DNA of 64,000 nucleotides from the NCBI RefSeq assembly GCF_037392515.1, contig NC_090288.1:11972969-12036968 (forward strand), given 5' to 3'. Under the pieces are notes generated by a model. That model ran no database searches. It was not told where the DNA came from and saw only the letters and a program-made list of their open reading frames with translations. The translations under genes were made by a program, and so were the position numbers. Below are positions 10,211 through 24,734 of this stretch, in pieces (position 1 is the first letter of the stretch; every line of letters starts with the position of its first letter). Source of the DNA: Haliotis asinina (lineage: Eukaryota > Mollusca > Gastropoda > Lepetellida > Haliotidae).

Positions 10211-11331
10211 AAAGAAAACAACAAAAAAAACACACACTATCACTCACTGATTTGAGAACTTAGACATGTATGTGTGTAGCAGTATTGTGGTTTCCGTGTC
10301 TAAACTTGCCAGCGGAGACTAGACCTGGTCGAACTGGCAGTACTTGTACGTCTGATTATGTTCGTATCTAAACACCACCTGACTTTCTTGATCAGGTATT
10401 GCAGCCTATATGTATCCTGGAAGTAAAGGGTACCAATCCTGTTCAAGTATCATCCAAGTCACTAATTATTATGTCTATTAATTGCCTGGATTGAAAATGA
10501 GCAGTCAACGAGGAACAAATCCCCTCTTCAGTCTCACAGCGTGTATAAACACCCACAGGACAAGGGGACGGTTAAACAGCTGACTGCACAATGGGAGACC
10601 ACTCTCAGTTATTTACGTCGTGTGTAAGGTATAGTAAGTGAAGTGATCGTAAAATATCCAGTCTTCCGAAACCATTTTTGTAGTCATGACTACACGCGAT
10701 TACAGACTGTGATTTCCATCATAGGAAACGTGTAAAACACTCCACTAGAAGACAGGAACACAGCGGGATAGAGCAAATGACCCCTCAACATCTTCCTTTG
10801 TAATTAGTTAACTCTTATAGTAACTTCCAGATGTCTCATAAATACATTTACTTCAGCCTCCTCTCCAGCTGTGTTGCTGTCTCCTAGCAAAGAACTGACC
10901 CAAAGAAGGAAGGAAAACAGACTCATGTGTATACCATTCAGTGTTATTTATTATTTACATAGAATCAGGAAATAGAATGGCAAGTGCTGAAAAGAAGTCT
11001 CCAAATCGAGGCCAAAAGGGAAGCTCAGTCGTCTTATTAGAAGTGAAATAATCTTAGAAATGTCAGCCAAAAGGTATGCCAAAACATGCAAGATCGAAAC
11101 GGGTGTGTCCAAAACTAAATCACAAGGGTGTAGCCAAAAGAGACCCAAAATGGGAAATGGTATACTAGACGAGCACCACAACACATCATCTCACACAACA
11201 CACTCACACCCGATCATACATGCAAAACACACCATCATAAACCATTCACACTCACACGAAATAGTACACGGAACAAATTCTTATCCCAGCCTCTCTTTCT
11301 TTCTCCCTCTTTCCTTTTCACTCTCTCTCAT

Positions 11332-11365
<34 letters not shown>

Positions 11366-11598
11366 AAACACACACACACTCGTACATACACGCATCAATA
11401 ACACACACCGTCACACATAAAACCACTGTCTGTCTCATCTGCATGCAAATACACTAACATGCACACCCAGTCACACATCGTGTACTCTTGCACTTATACA
11501 CACACACATCCAGTCACATATACACGTTCACCCTGTGCACGCACACACACAGACACACATACACGCACGCACGCTGGATGAGGAATCTACGAGAATAC

Positions 11599-12778
11599 TC
11601 ACGTAAAGAAGGCAGCCACTCTCTTCAGCGCCTTCCTCACGGGATGAATATCCTCCACGAAGCTGTCGTCGTCCTCGTCCTCGTACACCCAGTAGTCACT
11701 GTCGTCGTCACTTGGGACAGGGTAATAGTCGGCATAGGTGATGGTAACCGGGGCAGGGAGTGTCTCACCGTGGTCAGGGCGGGCCCAGAACGGGGTGAAA
11801 ACACGCAGGGGGTCGGGAGAGGGACTCGGGGACGAAGCCAAGGGACGCTACATCGGTGAGTGGGGAGGGTGGGGGAAAGGAGGGTCATTGGGTGAGGTTG
11901 ATAGGAGATTTTTAACGAAACAATATTAAGAAATGTCTGAGTGCATTGCCCCTGGTCATACATTCTATGAGGTACTATCCAATGGCAAACATGCTGATAG
12001 ATTGTCAGAAAGAAATGCTAATGTGTGAATGGGAGAGGGGTAGCCGGGGACAGACTTTCAGCACACCATAACAGAGTAAGTAATATATAACGTCCCTGGT
12101 GTACATGAGACAGCTTCGACAAGGACTAGAGGAGCCAACTTTTCGCCCCAATCTGAAGGTCATGTAGATAAAATACATACACAGTCGGATTCCTCATCCA
12201 GCGACGGCCATAGACTAGCAGCAGGAGTGACGTGATACCGGATCATGTCTTCCCGTGCTGAAAATAACACAAACAACGCATTTACTGACAGGCCAAATAT
12301 ACCTACAGTGGAACTAAGGTGTTTGGGGGGCCGAGGAAACGATAGCGAGAAAACAGAGAGTGTTTTGGGGACACATATAGGCCACGGATACGCTTTAGAA
12401 GCATTAAAATGGGCATTATAATCAGTTTTCATATATAATCCATCTAGTAGTGTAGCGATTATGCTCCGCATATTGGAAAGGAATGCTTTAAGAAAAAACT
12501 GCACCTAATCCACGCCTTAGATCTACTAGAACGTCTATTATCATTTAACAACATCCACCATCGTATGTAAAAACAAAAAAGTCCCCATTTCACTGATAGA
12601 ATAGACATTAAAAACATCAATATTTCTAAATTTCTCCCAAATTGCAAATGGCGGCTACTGGCAAACACACCCCTACCGTCAAACTACGGCCGCTTGCAGT
12701 AATAATGTACGCTTTTAACACATTTAAAATACAACAAAGGCCTCCTCAAATACCTTGAATATGCAGCCGTGTAAACAT
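11599..12778 (-). CDS. Candidate spliced gene, copy 3, shortened tail
   Basis: Exon 1 14169-14151, exon 2 12855-12754, exon 3 12257-12181, exon 4 11847-11599, AATAAA 10952-10947. Two clustered base changes near 11600 (TCACGT on + where others have TCTCCT) replace the last five residues RRVFS with Thr and a stop, so the protein has 116 residues and loses two of its six C-terminal basic residues. The same change creates GTGAGT on the - strand, a possible new donor. Confidence 0.35.
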
Positions 12779-14051
12779 CTTGTCAGTAGATGATCTCAAA
12801 ACGATGCTGTACTCAACGAAATGCAGAGCGGTAGCGAGCAAGAGTCAAAGTGAATCTGTTGGAAACAGAGGGGACCGTTGGCAACGACAACGGTAACTAC
12901 ATGGATACCAAGTCAGAACGAGGCGTCATCGAATGTGTTCGGCAACGTCAAAGAGCCAGCAATAGTTGCATCTCATGGGGTCAAATATCTGGCGAGTTTA
13001 AGGTTTTAAATCAATGAATATATGTTGAAATGCTAGATGTACCATAGTTCACTGAAACGCCGTACGTGTTAGATGTTGAAAACACTCTATCAGCTCGGTG
13101 AAATTCATGTAAAGATTAGTATGAAGAAGGAAGGTAAAGTATTCGTTGTCAGTCAGAAAAATACAAGTCCTCCTATTCCCTTTTCGCTAATTCACATGTT
13201 TCTATCTCCGACAGAGAAGTTGAAGTCTGCACGCCTGTAGTGCCAGTAATAATATAGTAATGGTCACATGTACTTCACGATGAAAGACATCTGCGCAAAG
13301 GTGAAATACGGAGGACCTAATTTCTTGACTGGGACCATGTCTTGTCGTGGACACTGGATTTATTGACGGCTGAAGGCAAACGAAAGGAGAAAAGGAAGCA
13401 GATCCTGCTTTGAAGGCCGTTGTCATGGTTCCCGTCGGTGATAAAAAGAAGTGCATGTTGTGTTTATTGGGACCCCGAGTATTAACTGGCAAAGTGGTGA
13501 ATGTCGGTAGTTGCTGACAATGTATAGTCATCTGACGTGGGGAGCGTCTTGTGGTGTGCAGTTCATGGTGTATGTTTCAACATGGTGGTAGCTGCACTAA
13601 TTGCTGCGGAAAGACAAGCGCCGCACTTCACCTCGGACATAGCTGGCCGATAAATGCGCGCTAATAAGGTGACAAGAGTGGTCTCCCTTTATGCATTGGC
13701 CGCAAGCAAGCTGGGTACGAGAGACTGGTCCACTCACACCTCCCAAAATACACAATAAATGAAATCAATGAACCTGCTTGTACGGTTACATAGTTTATTG
13801 AATACCCGATTCCATTAAGTAATGAACGCTACCTCTACAAAATATTTCCCCCAATATCCCCGTTCACGTGAAAGCCAAGGCAAGGTCCGTTCGTCTAATT
13901 GTAAGCCAAAGTGTTAGCTGCACTGCTCGTAAAGATGGAAATGTTCTGACAGTCACCACGGGTTGTCTGTGCATGTATTTGTTCAGTGAACCTGATCTGC
14001 TTTCTGGCCAAGGCCTGATGAAATCGCCATGGTCACCACACACGAAGACAA

Positions 14052-14146
14052 TGAGTGAGTTAGTGAGTTTAGTTTTACGCCGCTTTTAGCACTATTCCAG
14101 TAATATCAAAGCGGGGGACTCCAGAGATGAGCTTCACACATTGTAC
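14052..14146 (-). mobile_element. SINE tail remnant, unit 4
   Basis: Same form as unit 3; lies directly beside the exon 1 donor at 14145-14150. Confidence 0.6.
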
Positions 14147-14150
14147 TTAC

Positions 14151-14227
14151 CTGGGAGAAGATACTGACTGAAAAGCCTCAAGTTGACTTTGTGCTTCCTT
14201 ATATTTGAGACAAACTAGGATATTGGT
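14151..14227 (-). promoter_or_regulatory. Candidate promoter and exon 1 of gene copy 3
   Basis: Exon 1 14169-14151, TATAAGG 14203-14197, donor 14150-14145. Motifs unchanged. Confidence 0.4.
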
Positions 14228-14497
14228 TTGACCGTGTAATAATGACGACGATAATCCTAATAAGAACAACAATGGTGCACGTGTATAGCATTATTACTCT
14301 TATGTTGCCAATATAAGCAAGAATCGTGATGATCATCTCCCAGTTCCCTAGGGCAGAAACGTGCTTTTTCTGTATCCACTTTCTGAACTAGATGATATAC
14401 GATAAATAGCACATGGTAAGTCAAATCTTTGTGTTCAACGCCGTCACATTTTGAAGTTATCGCTTTGGGATAAATGTACTCTCACTCACTCACTTAA

Positions 14498-14498
<1 letters not shown>

Positions 14499-14587
<89 letters not shown>

Positions 14588-14609
14588 ACACACACACACA
14601 CACACACAC
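14499..14609 (+). repeat. Interrupted (CA)n microsatellite, unit 4, 111 bp
   Basis: The only tract with an internal interruption: CCC replaces CAC at about 14585-14587. Confidence 0.99.
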
Positions 14610-15731
14610 GAAAAAACAACAACAAAAAAACACACACTATCACTCACTGATTTGAGAACTTAGACATGTATGTGTGTAGCAGTATTGTGGTTTCCGTGTC
14701 TAAACTTGCCAGCGGAGACTAGACCTGGTCGAACTGGCAGTACTTGCACGTCTGATTATGTTCGTATCTAAACACCACCTGACTTTCTTGATCAGGTATT
14801 GCAGCCTATATGTATCCTGGAAGTAAAGGGTACCAATCCTGTTCAAGTATCATCCAAGTCACTAATTATTATGTCTATTAATTGCCTGGATTGAAAATGA
14901 GCAGTCAACGAGGAACAAATCCCCTCTTCAGTCTCACAGCGTGTATAAACACCCACAGGACAAGGGGACGGTTAAACAGCTGACTGCACAATGGGAGACC
15001 ACTCTCAGTTATTTACGTCGTGTGTAAGGTATAGTAAGTGAAGTGATCGTAAAATATCCAGTCTTCCGAAACCATTTTTGTAGTCATGACTACACGCGAT
15101 TACAGACTGTGATTTCCATCATAGGAAACGTGTAAAACACTCCACTAGAAGACAGGAACACAGCGGGATAGAGCAAATGACCCCTCAACATCTTCCTTTG
15201 TAATTAGTTAACTCTTATAGTAACTTCCAGATGTCTCATAAATACATTTACTTCAGCCTCCTCTCCAGCTGTGTTGCTGTCTCCTAGCAAAGAACTGACC
15301 CAAAGAAGGAAGGAAAACAGACTCATGTGTATACCATTCAGTGTTATTTATTATTTACATAGAATCAGGAAATAGAATGGCAAGTGCTGAAAAGAAGTCT
15401 CCAAATCGAGGCCAAAAGGGAAGCTCAGTCGTCTTATTAGAAGTGAAATAATCTTAGAAATGTCAGCCAAAAGGTATGCCAAAACATGCAAGATCGAAAC
15501 GGGTGTGTCCAAAACTAAATCACAAGGGTGTAGCCAAAAGAGACCCAAAATGGGAAATGGTATACTAGACGAGCACCACAACACATCATCTCACACAACA
15601 CACTCACACCCGATCATACATGCAAAACACACCATCATAAACCATTCGCACTCACACGAAATAGTACACGGAACAAATTCTTATCCCAGCCTCTCTTTCT
15701 TTCTCCCTCTTTCCTTTTCACTCTCTCTCAT

Positions 15732-15765
<34 letters not shown>

Positions 15766-15986
15766 AAACACACACACACTCGTACATACACGCATCAATA
15801 ACACACACCGTCACACATAAAACCACTGTCTGTCTCATCTGCATGCAAATACACTAACATGCACACCCACTCACACATCGTGTACTCTTGCACTTATACA
15901 CACACACATCCAGTCACATATACACGTTCACCCTATGCACGCACACACACAGACACACATACACGCACGCACGCTGGATGAGGAAT

Positions 15987-17178
15987 CTACGAGAATACTC
16001 TCCTAAAGAAGGCAGCCACTCTCTTCAGCGCCTTCCTCACGGGATGAATATCCTCCACGAAGCTGTCGTCGTCCTCGTCCTCGTACACCCAGTAGTCACT
16101 GTCGTCGTCACTTGGGACAGGGTAATAGTCGGCATAGGTGATGGTAACCGGGGCAGGGAGTGTCTCACCGTGGTCAGGGCGGGCCCAGAACGGGGTGAAA
16201 ACACGCAGGGGGTCGGGAGAGGGACTCGGGGACGAAGCCAAGGGACGCTACATCGGTGAGTGGGGAGGGTGGGAGAAAGGAGGGTCATTGGATGAGGTTG
16301 ATAGGAGATTTTTAACGAAACAATATTAAGAAATGTCTGAGTGCATTGCCCCTGGTCATACATTCTATGAGGTACTATCCAATGGCAAACATGCTGATAG
16401 ATTGTCAGAAAGAAATGCTAATGTGTGAATGGGAGAGGGGTAGCCGGGGACAGACTTTCAGCACACCATAACAGAGTAAGCAATATATAACGTCCCTGGT
16501 GTACATGAGACAGCTTCGACAAGGACTAGAGGAGCCAACTTTTCGCCCCAATCTGAAGGTCATGTAGATAAAATACATACACAGTCGGATTCCTCATCCA
16601 GCGACGGCCATAGACTAGCAGCAGGAGTGACGTGATACCGGATCATGTCTTCCCGTGCTGAAAATAACACAAACAACGCATTTACTGACAGGCCAAATAT
16701 ACGTACAGTGGAACTAAGGTGTTTGGGGGGCCGAGGAAACGATAGCGAGAAAACAGAGAGTGTTTTGGGGACACATATAGGCCACGGATACGCTTTAGAA
16801 GCATTAAAATGGGCATTATAATCAGTTTTCATATATAATCCATCTAGTAGTGTAGCGATTATGCTCCGCATATTGGAAAGGAATGCTTTAAGAAAAAATT
16901 GCACCTAATCCACGCCTTAGATCTACTAGAACGTCTATTATCATTTAACAACATCCACCATCGTATGTAAAAACAAAAAAGTCCCCATTTCACTGATAGA
17001 ATAGACATTAAAAACATCAATATTTCTAAATTTCTCCCAAATTGCAAATGGCGGCTACTGGCAAACACACCCCTACCGTCAAACTACGGCCGCTTGCAGT
17101 AATAATGTACGCTTTTAACACATTTAAAATACAACAAAGGCCTCCTCAAATACCTTGAATATGCAGCCGTGTAAACAT
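15987..17178 (-). CDS. Candidate spliced gene, copy 4
   Basis: Exon 1 18569-18551, exon 2 17255-17154, exon 3 16657-16581, exon 4 16247-15987, AATAAA 15352-15347. Majority protein sequence; only intron changes noticed. Confidence 0.37.
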
Positions 17179-18451
17179 CTTGTCAGTAGATGATCTCAAA
17201 ACGATGCTGTACTCAACGAAATGCAGAGCGGTAGCGAGCAAGAGTCAAAGTGAATCTGTTGGAAACAGAGGGGACCGTTGGCAACGACAACGGTAACTAC
17301 ATGGATACCAAGTCAGAACGAGGCGTCATCGAATGTGTTCGGCAACGTCAAAGAGCCAGCAATAGTTGCATCTCATGGGGTCAAATATCTGGCGAGTTTA
17401 AGGTTTTAAATCAATGAGTATATGTTGAAATGCTACATGTACCATAGTTCACTGAAACGCCGTACGTGTTAGATGTTGAAAACACTCTATCAGCTCGGTG
17501 AAATTCATGTAAAGATTAGTATGAAGAAGGAAGGTAAAGTATTCGTTGTCAGTCAGAAAAATACAAGTCCTCCTATTCCCTTTTCGCTAATTCACATGTT
17601 TCTATCTCCGACAGAGAAGTTGAAGTCTGCACGCCTGTAGTGCCAGTAATAATATAGTAATGGTCACATGTACTTCACGATGAAAGACATCTGCGCAAAG
17701 GTGAAATACGGAGGACCTAATTTCTTGACTGGGACCATGTCTTGTCGTGGACACTGGATTTATTGACGGCTGAAGGCAAACGAAAGGAGAAAAGGAAGCA
17801 GATCCTGCTTTGAAGGCCGTTGTCATGGTTCCCGTCGGTGATAAAAAGAAGTGCATGTTGTGTTTATTGGGACCCCGAGTATTAACTGGCAAAGTGGTGA
17901 ATGTCGGTAGTTGCTGACAATGTATAGTCATCTGACGTGGGGAGCGTCTTGTGGTGTGCAGTTCATGGTGTATGTTTCAACATGGTGGTAGCTGCACTAA
18001 TTGCTGCGGAAAGACAAGCGCCGCACTTCACCTCGGACATAGCTGGCCGATAAATGCGCGCTAATAAGGTGACAAGAGTGGTCTCCCTTTATGCATTGGC
18101 CGCAAGCAAGCCGGGTACGAGAGACTGGTCCACTCATACCTCCCAAAATACACAATAAATGAAATCAATGAACCTGCTTGTACGGTTACATAGTTTATTG
18201 AATACCCGATTCCATTAAGTAGTGAACGCTACCTCTACAAAATATTTCCCCCAATATCCCCGTTCACGTGAAAGCCAAGGCAAGGTCCGTTCGTCTAATT
18301 GTAAGCCAAAGTGTTAGCTGCACTGCTCGTAAAGATGGAAATGTTCTGACAGTCACCACGGGTTGTCTGTGCATGTATTTGTTCAGTGAACCTGATCTGC
18401 TTTCTGGCCAAGGCCTGATGAAATCGCCATGGTCACCACACACGAAGACAA

Positions 18452-18546
18452 TGAGTGAGTTAGTGAGTTTAGTTTTACGCCGCTTTTAGCACTATTCCAG
18501 TAATATCAAAGCGGGGGACTCCAGAGATGAGCTTCACACATTGTAC
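18452..18546 (-). mobile_element. SINE tail remnant, unit 5
   Basis: Same form as unit 3. Confidence 0.6.
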
Positions 18547-18550
18547 TTAC

Positions 18551-18627
18551 CTGGGAGAAGATACTGACTGAAAAGCCTCAAGTTGACTTTGTGCTTCCTT
18601 ATATTTGAGACAAACTAGGATATTGGT
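18551..18627 (-). promoter_or_regulatory. Candidate promoter and exon 1 of gene copy 4
   Basis: Exon 1 18569-18551, TATAAGG 18603-18597. Motifs unchanged. Confidence 0.4.
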
Positions 18628-18897
18628 TTGACCGTGTAATAATGACGACGATAATCCTAATAAGAACAACAATGGTGCACGTGTATAGCATTATTACTCT
18701 TATGTTGCCAATATAAGCAAGAATCGTGATGATCATCTCCCAGTTCCCTAGGGCAGAAACGTGCTTTTTCTGTATCCACTTTCTGAACTAGATGATATAC
18801 GATAAATAGCACATGGTAAGTCAAATCTTTGTGTTCAACGCCGTCACATTTTGAAGTTATCGCTTTGGGATACATGTACTCTCACTCACCCACTCAA

Positions 18898-18898
<1 letters not shown>

Positions 18899-18953
<55 letters not shown>
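18899..18953 (+). repeat. (CA)n microsatellite, unit 5, 55 bp
   Basis: First tract with the CACCCACTCAAC left flank that continues to unit 12. Confidence 0.99.
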
Positions 18954-18955
<2 letters not shown>

Positions 18956-20075
18956 AAAAACAACAACAAAAAAACACACACTATCACTCACTGATTTGAG
19001 AACTTAGACATGTATGTGTGTAGCAGTATTGTGGTTTCCGTGTCTAAACTTGCCAGCGGAGACTAGACCTGGTCGAACTGGCAGTACTTGCACGTCTGAT
19101 TATGTTCGTATCTAAACACCACCTGACTTTCTTGATCAGGTATTGCAGCCTATATGTATCCTGGAAGTAAAGGGTACCAATCCTGTTCAAGTATCATCCA
19201 AGTCACTAATTATTATGTCTATTAATTGCCTGGATTGAAAATGAGCAGTCAACGAGGAACAAATCCCCTCTTCAGTCTCACAGCGTGTATAAACACCCAC
19301 AGGACAAGGGGACGGTTAAACAGCTGACTGCACAATGGGAGACCACTCTCAGTTATTTACGTCGTGTGTAAGGTATAGTAAGTGAAGTGATCGTAAAATA
19401 TCCAGTCTTCCGAAACCATTTTTGTAGTCATGACTACACGCGATTACAGACTGTGATTTCCATCATAGGAAACGTGTAAAACACTCCACTAGAAGACAGG
19501 AACACAGCGGGATAGAGCAAATGACCCCTCAACATCTTCCTTTGTAATTAGTTAACTCTTATAGTAACTTCCAGATGTCTCATAAATACATTTACTTCAG
19601 CCTCCTCTCCAGCTGTGTTGCTGTCTCCTAGCAAAGAACTGACCCAAAGAAGGAAGGAAAACAGACTCATGTGTATACCATTCAGTGTTATTTATTATTT
19701 ACATAGAATCAGGAAATAGAATGGCAAGTGCTGAAAAGAAGTCTCCAAATCGAGGCCAAAAGGGAAGCTCAGTCGTCTTATTAGAAGTGAAATAATCTTA
19801 GAAATGTCAGCCAAAAGGTATGCCAAAACATGCAAGATCGAAACGGGTGTGTCCAAAACTAAATCACAAGGGTGTAGCCAAAAGAGACCCAAAATGGGAA
19901 ATGGTATACTAGACGAGCACCACAACACATCATCTCACACAACACACTCACACCCGATCATACATGCAAAACACACCATCATAAACCATTCGCACTCACA
20001 CGAAATAGTACACGGAACAAATTCTTATCCCAGCCTCTCTTTCTTTCTCCCTCTTTCCTTTTCACTCTCTCTCAT

Positions 20076-20109
<34 letters not shown>

Positions 20110-20330
20110 AAACACACACACACTCGTACATACACGCATCAATAACACACACCGTCACACATAAAACCACTGTCTGTCTCATCTGCATGCAAATACACTA
20201 ACATGCACACCCAGTCACACATAGTGTACTCTTGCACTTATACACACACACATCCAGTCACATATACACGTTCACCCTATGCACGCACACACACAGACAC
20301 ACATACACGCACGCACGCTGGATGAGGAAT

Positions 20331-21522
20331 CTACGAGAATACTCTCCTAAAGAAGGCAGCCACTCTCTTCAGCGCCATCCTCACGGGATGAATATCCTCC
20401 ACGAAGCTGTCGTCGTCCTCGTCCTCGTACACCCAGTAGTCACTGTCGTCGTCACTTGGGACAGGGTAATAGTCGGCATAGGTGATGGTAACCGGGGCAG
20501 GGAGTGTCTCACCGTGGTCAGGGCGGGCCCAGAACGGGGTGAAAACACGCAGGGGGTCGGGAGAGGGACTCGGGGACGAAGCCAAGGGACGCTACATCGG
20601 TGAGTGGGGAGGGTGGGAGAAAGGAGGGTCATTGGGTGAGGTTGATAGGAGATTTTTAACGAAACAATATTAAGAAATGTCTGAGTGCATTGCCCCTGGT
20701 CATACATTCTATGAGGTACTATCCAATGGCAAACATGCTGATAGATTGTCAGAAAGAAATGCTAATGTGTGAATGGGAGAGGGGTAGCCGGGGACAGACT
20801 TTCAGCACACCATAACAGAGTAAGTAATATATAACGTCCCTGGTGTACATGAGACAGCTTCGACAAGGACTAGAGGAGCCAACTTTTCGCCCCAATCTGA
20901 AGGTCATGTAGATAAAATACATACACAGTCGGATTCCTCATCCAGCGACGGCCATAGACTAGCAGCAGGAGTGACGTGATACCGGATCATGTCTTCCCGT
21001 GCTGAAAATAACACAAACAACGCATTTACTGACAGGCCAAATATACCTACAGTGGAACTAAGGTGTTTGGGGGGCCGAGGAAACGATAGCGAGAAAACAG
21101 AGAGTGTTTTGGGGACACATATAGGCCACGGATACGATTTAGAAGCATTAAAATGGGCATTATAATCAGTTTTCATATATAATCCATCTAGTAGTGTAGC
21201 GATTATGCTCCGCATATTGGAAAGGAATGCTTTAAGAAAAAATTGCACCTAATCCACGCCTTAGATCTACTAGAACGTCTATTATCATTTAACAACATCC
21301 ACCATCGTATGTAAAAACAAAAAAGTCCCCATTTCACTGATAGAATAGACATTAAAAACATCAATATTTCTAAATTTCTCCCAAATTGCAAATGGCGGCT
21401 ACTGGCAAACACACCACTACCGTCAAACTACGGCCGCTTGCAGTAATAATGTACGCTTTTAACACATTTAAAATACAACAAAGGCCTCCTCAAATACCTT
21501 GAATATGCAGCCGTGTAAACAT
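20331..21522 (-). CDS. Candidate spliced gene, copy 5 (Lys106Met)
   Basis: Exon 1 22913-22895, exon 2 21599-21498, exon 3 21001-20925, exon 4 20591-20331, AATAAA 19696-19691. Lys106 in the basic tail is Met in this copy only, lowering its positive charge. Confidence 0.37.
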
Positions 21523-22795
21523 CTTGTCAGTAGATGATCTCAAAACGATGCTGTACTCAACGAAATGCAGAGCGGTAGCGAGCAAGAGTCAAAGTGAATC
21601 TGTTGGAAACAGAGGGGACCGTTGGCAACGACAACGGTAACTACATGGATACCAAGTCAGAACGAGGCGTCATCGAATGTGTTCGGCAACGTCAAAGAGC
21701 CAGCAATAGTTGCATCTCATGGGGTCAAATATCTGGCGAGTTTAAGGTTTTAAATCAATGAGTATATGTTGAAATGCTAGATGTACCATAGTTCACTGAA
21801 ACGCCGTACGTGTTAGATGTTGAAAACACTCTATCAGCTCGGTGAAATTCATGTAAAGATTAGTATGAAGAAGGAAGGTAAAGTATTCGTTGTCAGTCAG
21901 AAAAATACAAGTCCTCCTATTCCCTTTTCGCTAATTCACATGTTTCTATCTCCGACAGAGAAGTTGAAGTCTGCACGCCTGTAGTGCCAGTAATAATATA
22001 GTAATGGTCACATGTACTTCACGATGAAAGACATCTGCGCAAAGGTGAAATACGGAGGACCTAATTTCTTGACTGGGACCATGTCTTGTCGTGGACACTG
22101 GATTTATTGACGGCTGAAGGCAAACGAAAGGAGAAAAGGAAGCAGATCCTGCTTTGAAGGCCGTTGTCATGGTTCCCGTCGGTGATAAAAAGAAGTGCAT
22201 GTTGTGTTTATTGGGACCCCGAGTATTAACTGGCAAAGTGGTGAATGTCGGTAGTTGCTGACAATGTATAGTCATCTGACGTGGGGAGCGTCTTGTGGTG
22301 TGCAGTTCATGGTGTATGTTTCAACATGGTGGTAGCTGCACTAATTGCTGCGGAAAGACAAGCGCCGCACTTCACCTCGGACATAGCTGGCCGATAAATG
22401 CGCGCTAATAAGGTGACAAGAGTGGTCTCCCTTTATGCATTGGCCGCAAGCAAGCCGGGTACGAGAGACTGGTCCACTCATACCTCCCAAAATACACAAT
22501 AAATGAAATCAATGAACCTGCTTGTACGGTTACATAGTTTATTGAATACCCGATTCCATTAAGTAGTGAACGCTACCTCTACAAAATATTTCCCCCAATA
22601 TCCCCGTTCACGTGAAAGCCAAGGCAAGGTCCGTTCGTCTAATTGTAAGCCAAAGTGTTAGCTGCACTGCTCGTAAAGATGGAAATGTTCTGACAGTCAC
22701 CACGGGTTGTCTGTGCATGTATTTGTTCAGTGAACCTGATCTGCTTTCTGGCCAAGGCCTGATGAAATCGCCATGGTCACCACACACGAGGACAA

Positions 22796-22890
22796 TGAGT
22801 GAGTTAGTGAGTTTAGTTTTACGCCGCTTTTAGCACTATTCCAGTAATATCAAAGCGGGGGACTCCAGAGATGAGCTTCACACATTGTAC
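22796..22890 (-). mobile_element. SINE tail remnant, unit 6
   Basis: Same form as unit 3; the base change ACGAGGACAATG lies just outside it. Confidence 0.6.
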
Positions 22891-22894
22891 TTAC

Positions 22895-22971
22895 CTGGGA
22901 GAAGATACTGACTGAAAAGCCTCAAGTTGACTTTGTGCTTCCTTATATTTGAGACAAACTAGGATATTGGT
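22895..22971 (-). promoter_or_regulatory. Candidate promoter and exon 1 of gene copy 5
   Basis: Exon 1 22913-22895, TATAAGG 22947-22941. Motifs unchanged. Confidence 0.4.
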
Positions 22972-23241
22972 TTGACCGTGTAATAATGACGACGATAATC
23001 CTAATAAGAACAACAATGGTGCACGTGTATAGCATTATTACTCTTATGTTGCCAATATAAGCAAGAATCGTGATGATCATCTCCCAGTTCCCTAGGGCAG
23101 AAACGTGCTTTTTCTGTATCCACTTTCTGAACTAGATGATATACGATAAATAGCACATGGTAAGTCAAATCTTTGTGTTCAACGCCGTCACATTTTGAAG
23201 TTATCGCTTTGGGATAAATGTACTCTCACTCACCCACTCAA

Positions 23242-23359
<118 letters not shown>

Positions 23360-24479
23360 AAAAACAACAACAAAAAAACACACACTTTCACTCACTGATT
23401 TGAGAACTTAGACATGTATGTGTGTAGCAGTATTGTGGTTTCCGTGTCTAAACTTGCTAGCGGAGACTAGACCTGGTCGAACTGGCAGTACTTGTACGTC
23501 TGATTATGTTCGTATCTAAACACCACCTGACTTTCTTGATCAGGTATTGCAGCCTATATGTATCCTGGAAGTAAAGGGTACCAATCCTGTTCAAGTATCA
23601 TCCAAGTCACTAATTATTATGTCTATTAATTGCCTGGATTGAAAATGAGCAGTCAACGAGGAACAAATCCCCTCTTCAGTCTCACAGCGTGTATAAACAC
23701 CCACAGGACAAGGGGACGGTTAAACAGCTGACTGCACAATGGGAGACCACTCTCAGTTATTTACGTCGTGTGTAAGGTATAGTAAGTGAAGTGATCGTAA
23801 AATATCCAGTCTTCCGAAACCATTTTTGTAGTCATGACTACACGCGATTACAGACTGTGATTTCCATCATAGGAAACGTGTAAAACACTCGACTAGAAGA
23901 CAGGAACACAGCGGGATAGAGCAAATGACCCCTCAACATCTTCCTTTGTAATTAGTTAACTCTTATAGTAACTTCTAGATGTCTCATAAATACATTTACT
24001 TCAGCCTCCTCTCCAGCTGTGTTGCTGTCTCCTAGCAAAGAACTGACCCAAAGAAGGAAGGAAAACAGACTCATGTGTATACCATTCAGTGTTATTTATT
24101 ATTTACATAGAATCAGGAAATAGAATGGCAAGTGCTGAAAAGAAGTCTCCAAATCGAGGCCAAAAGGGAAGCTCAGTCGTCTTATTAGAAGTGAAATAAT
24201 CTTAGAAATGTCAGCCAAAAGGTATGCCAAAACATGCAAGATCGAAACGGGTGTGTCCAAAACTAAATCACAAGGGTGTAGCCAAAAGAGACCCAAAATG
24301 GGAAATGGTATACTAGACGAGCACCACAACACATCATCTCACACAACACACTCACACCCGATCATACATGCAAAACACACCATCATAAACCATTCACACT
24401 CACACGAAATAGTACACGGAACAAATTCTTATCCCAGCCTCTCTTTCTTTCTCCCTCTTTCCTTTTCACTCTCTCTCAT

Positions 24480-24513
<34 letters not shown>

Positions 24514-24734
24514 AAACACACACACACTCGTACATACACGCATCAATAACACACACCGTCACACATAAAACCACTGTCTGTCTCATCTGCATGCAAATAC
24601 ACTAACATGCACACCCAGTCACACATCGTGTACTCTTGCACTTATACACACACACATCCAGTCACATATACACGTTCACCCTATGCACGCACACACACAG
24701 ACACACATACACGCACGCACGCTGGATGAGGAAT

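Larger units (their letters stand above)
13194..17593 (+). repeat. Array unit 4 (4,400 bp)
   Basis: First unit with GAAAAAACAACAAC after the CA tract while still having CACTTAACC before it. Carries CTACATGTACC near 17433, a variant otherwise seen in units 7 and 10-14, so it is mosaic. Core 4,289 bp. Confidence 0.98.
17594..21937 (+). repeat. Array unit 5 (4,344 bp)
   Basis: First unit with CACCCACTCAACC before the CA tract. Shares GCCGGGTACG and AAGTAGTGAACG (near 18111 and 18219) only with unit 6. Private A at 20377 changes exon 4. Core 4,289 bp. Confidence 0.98.
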
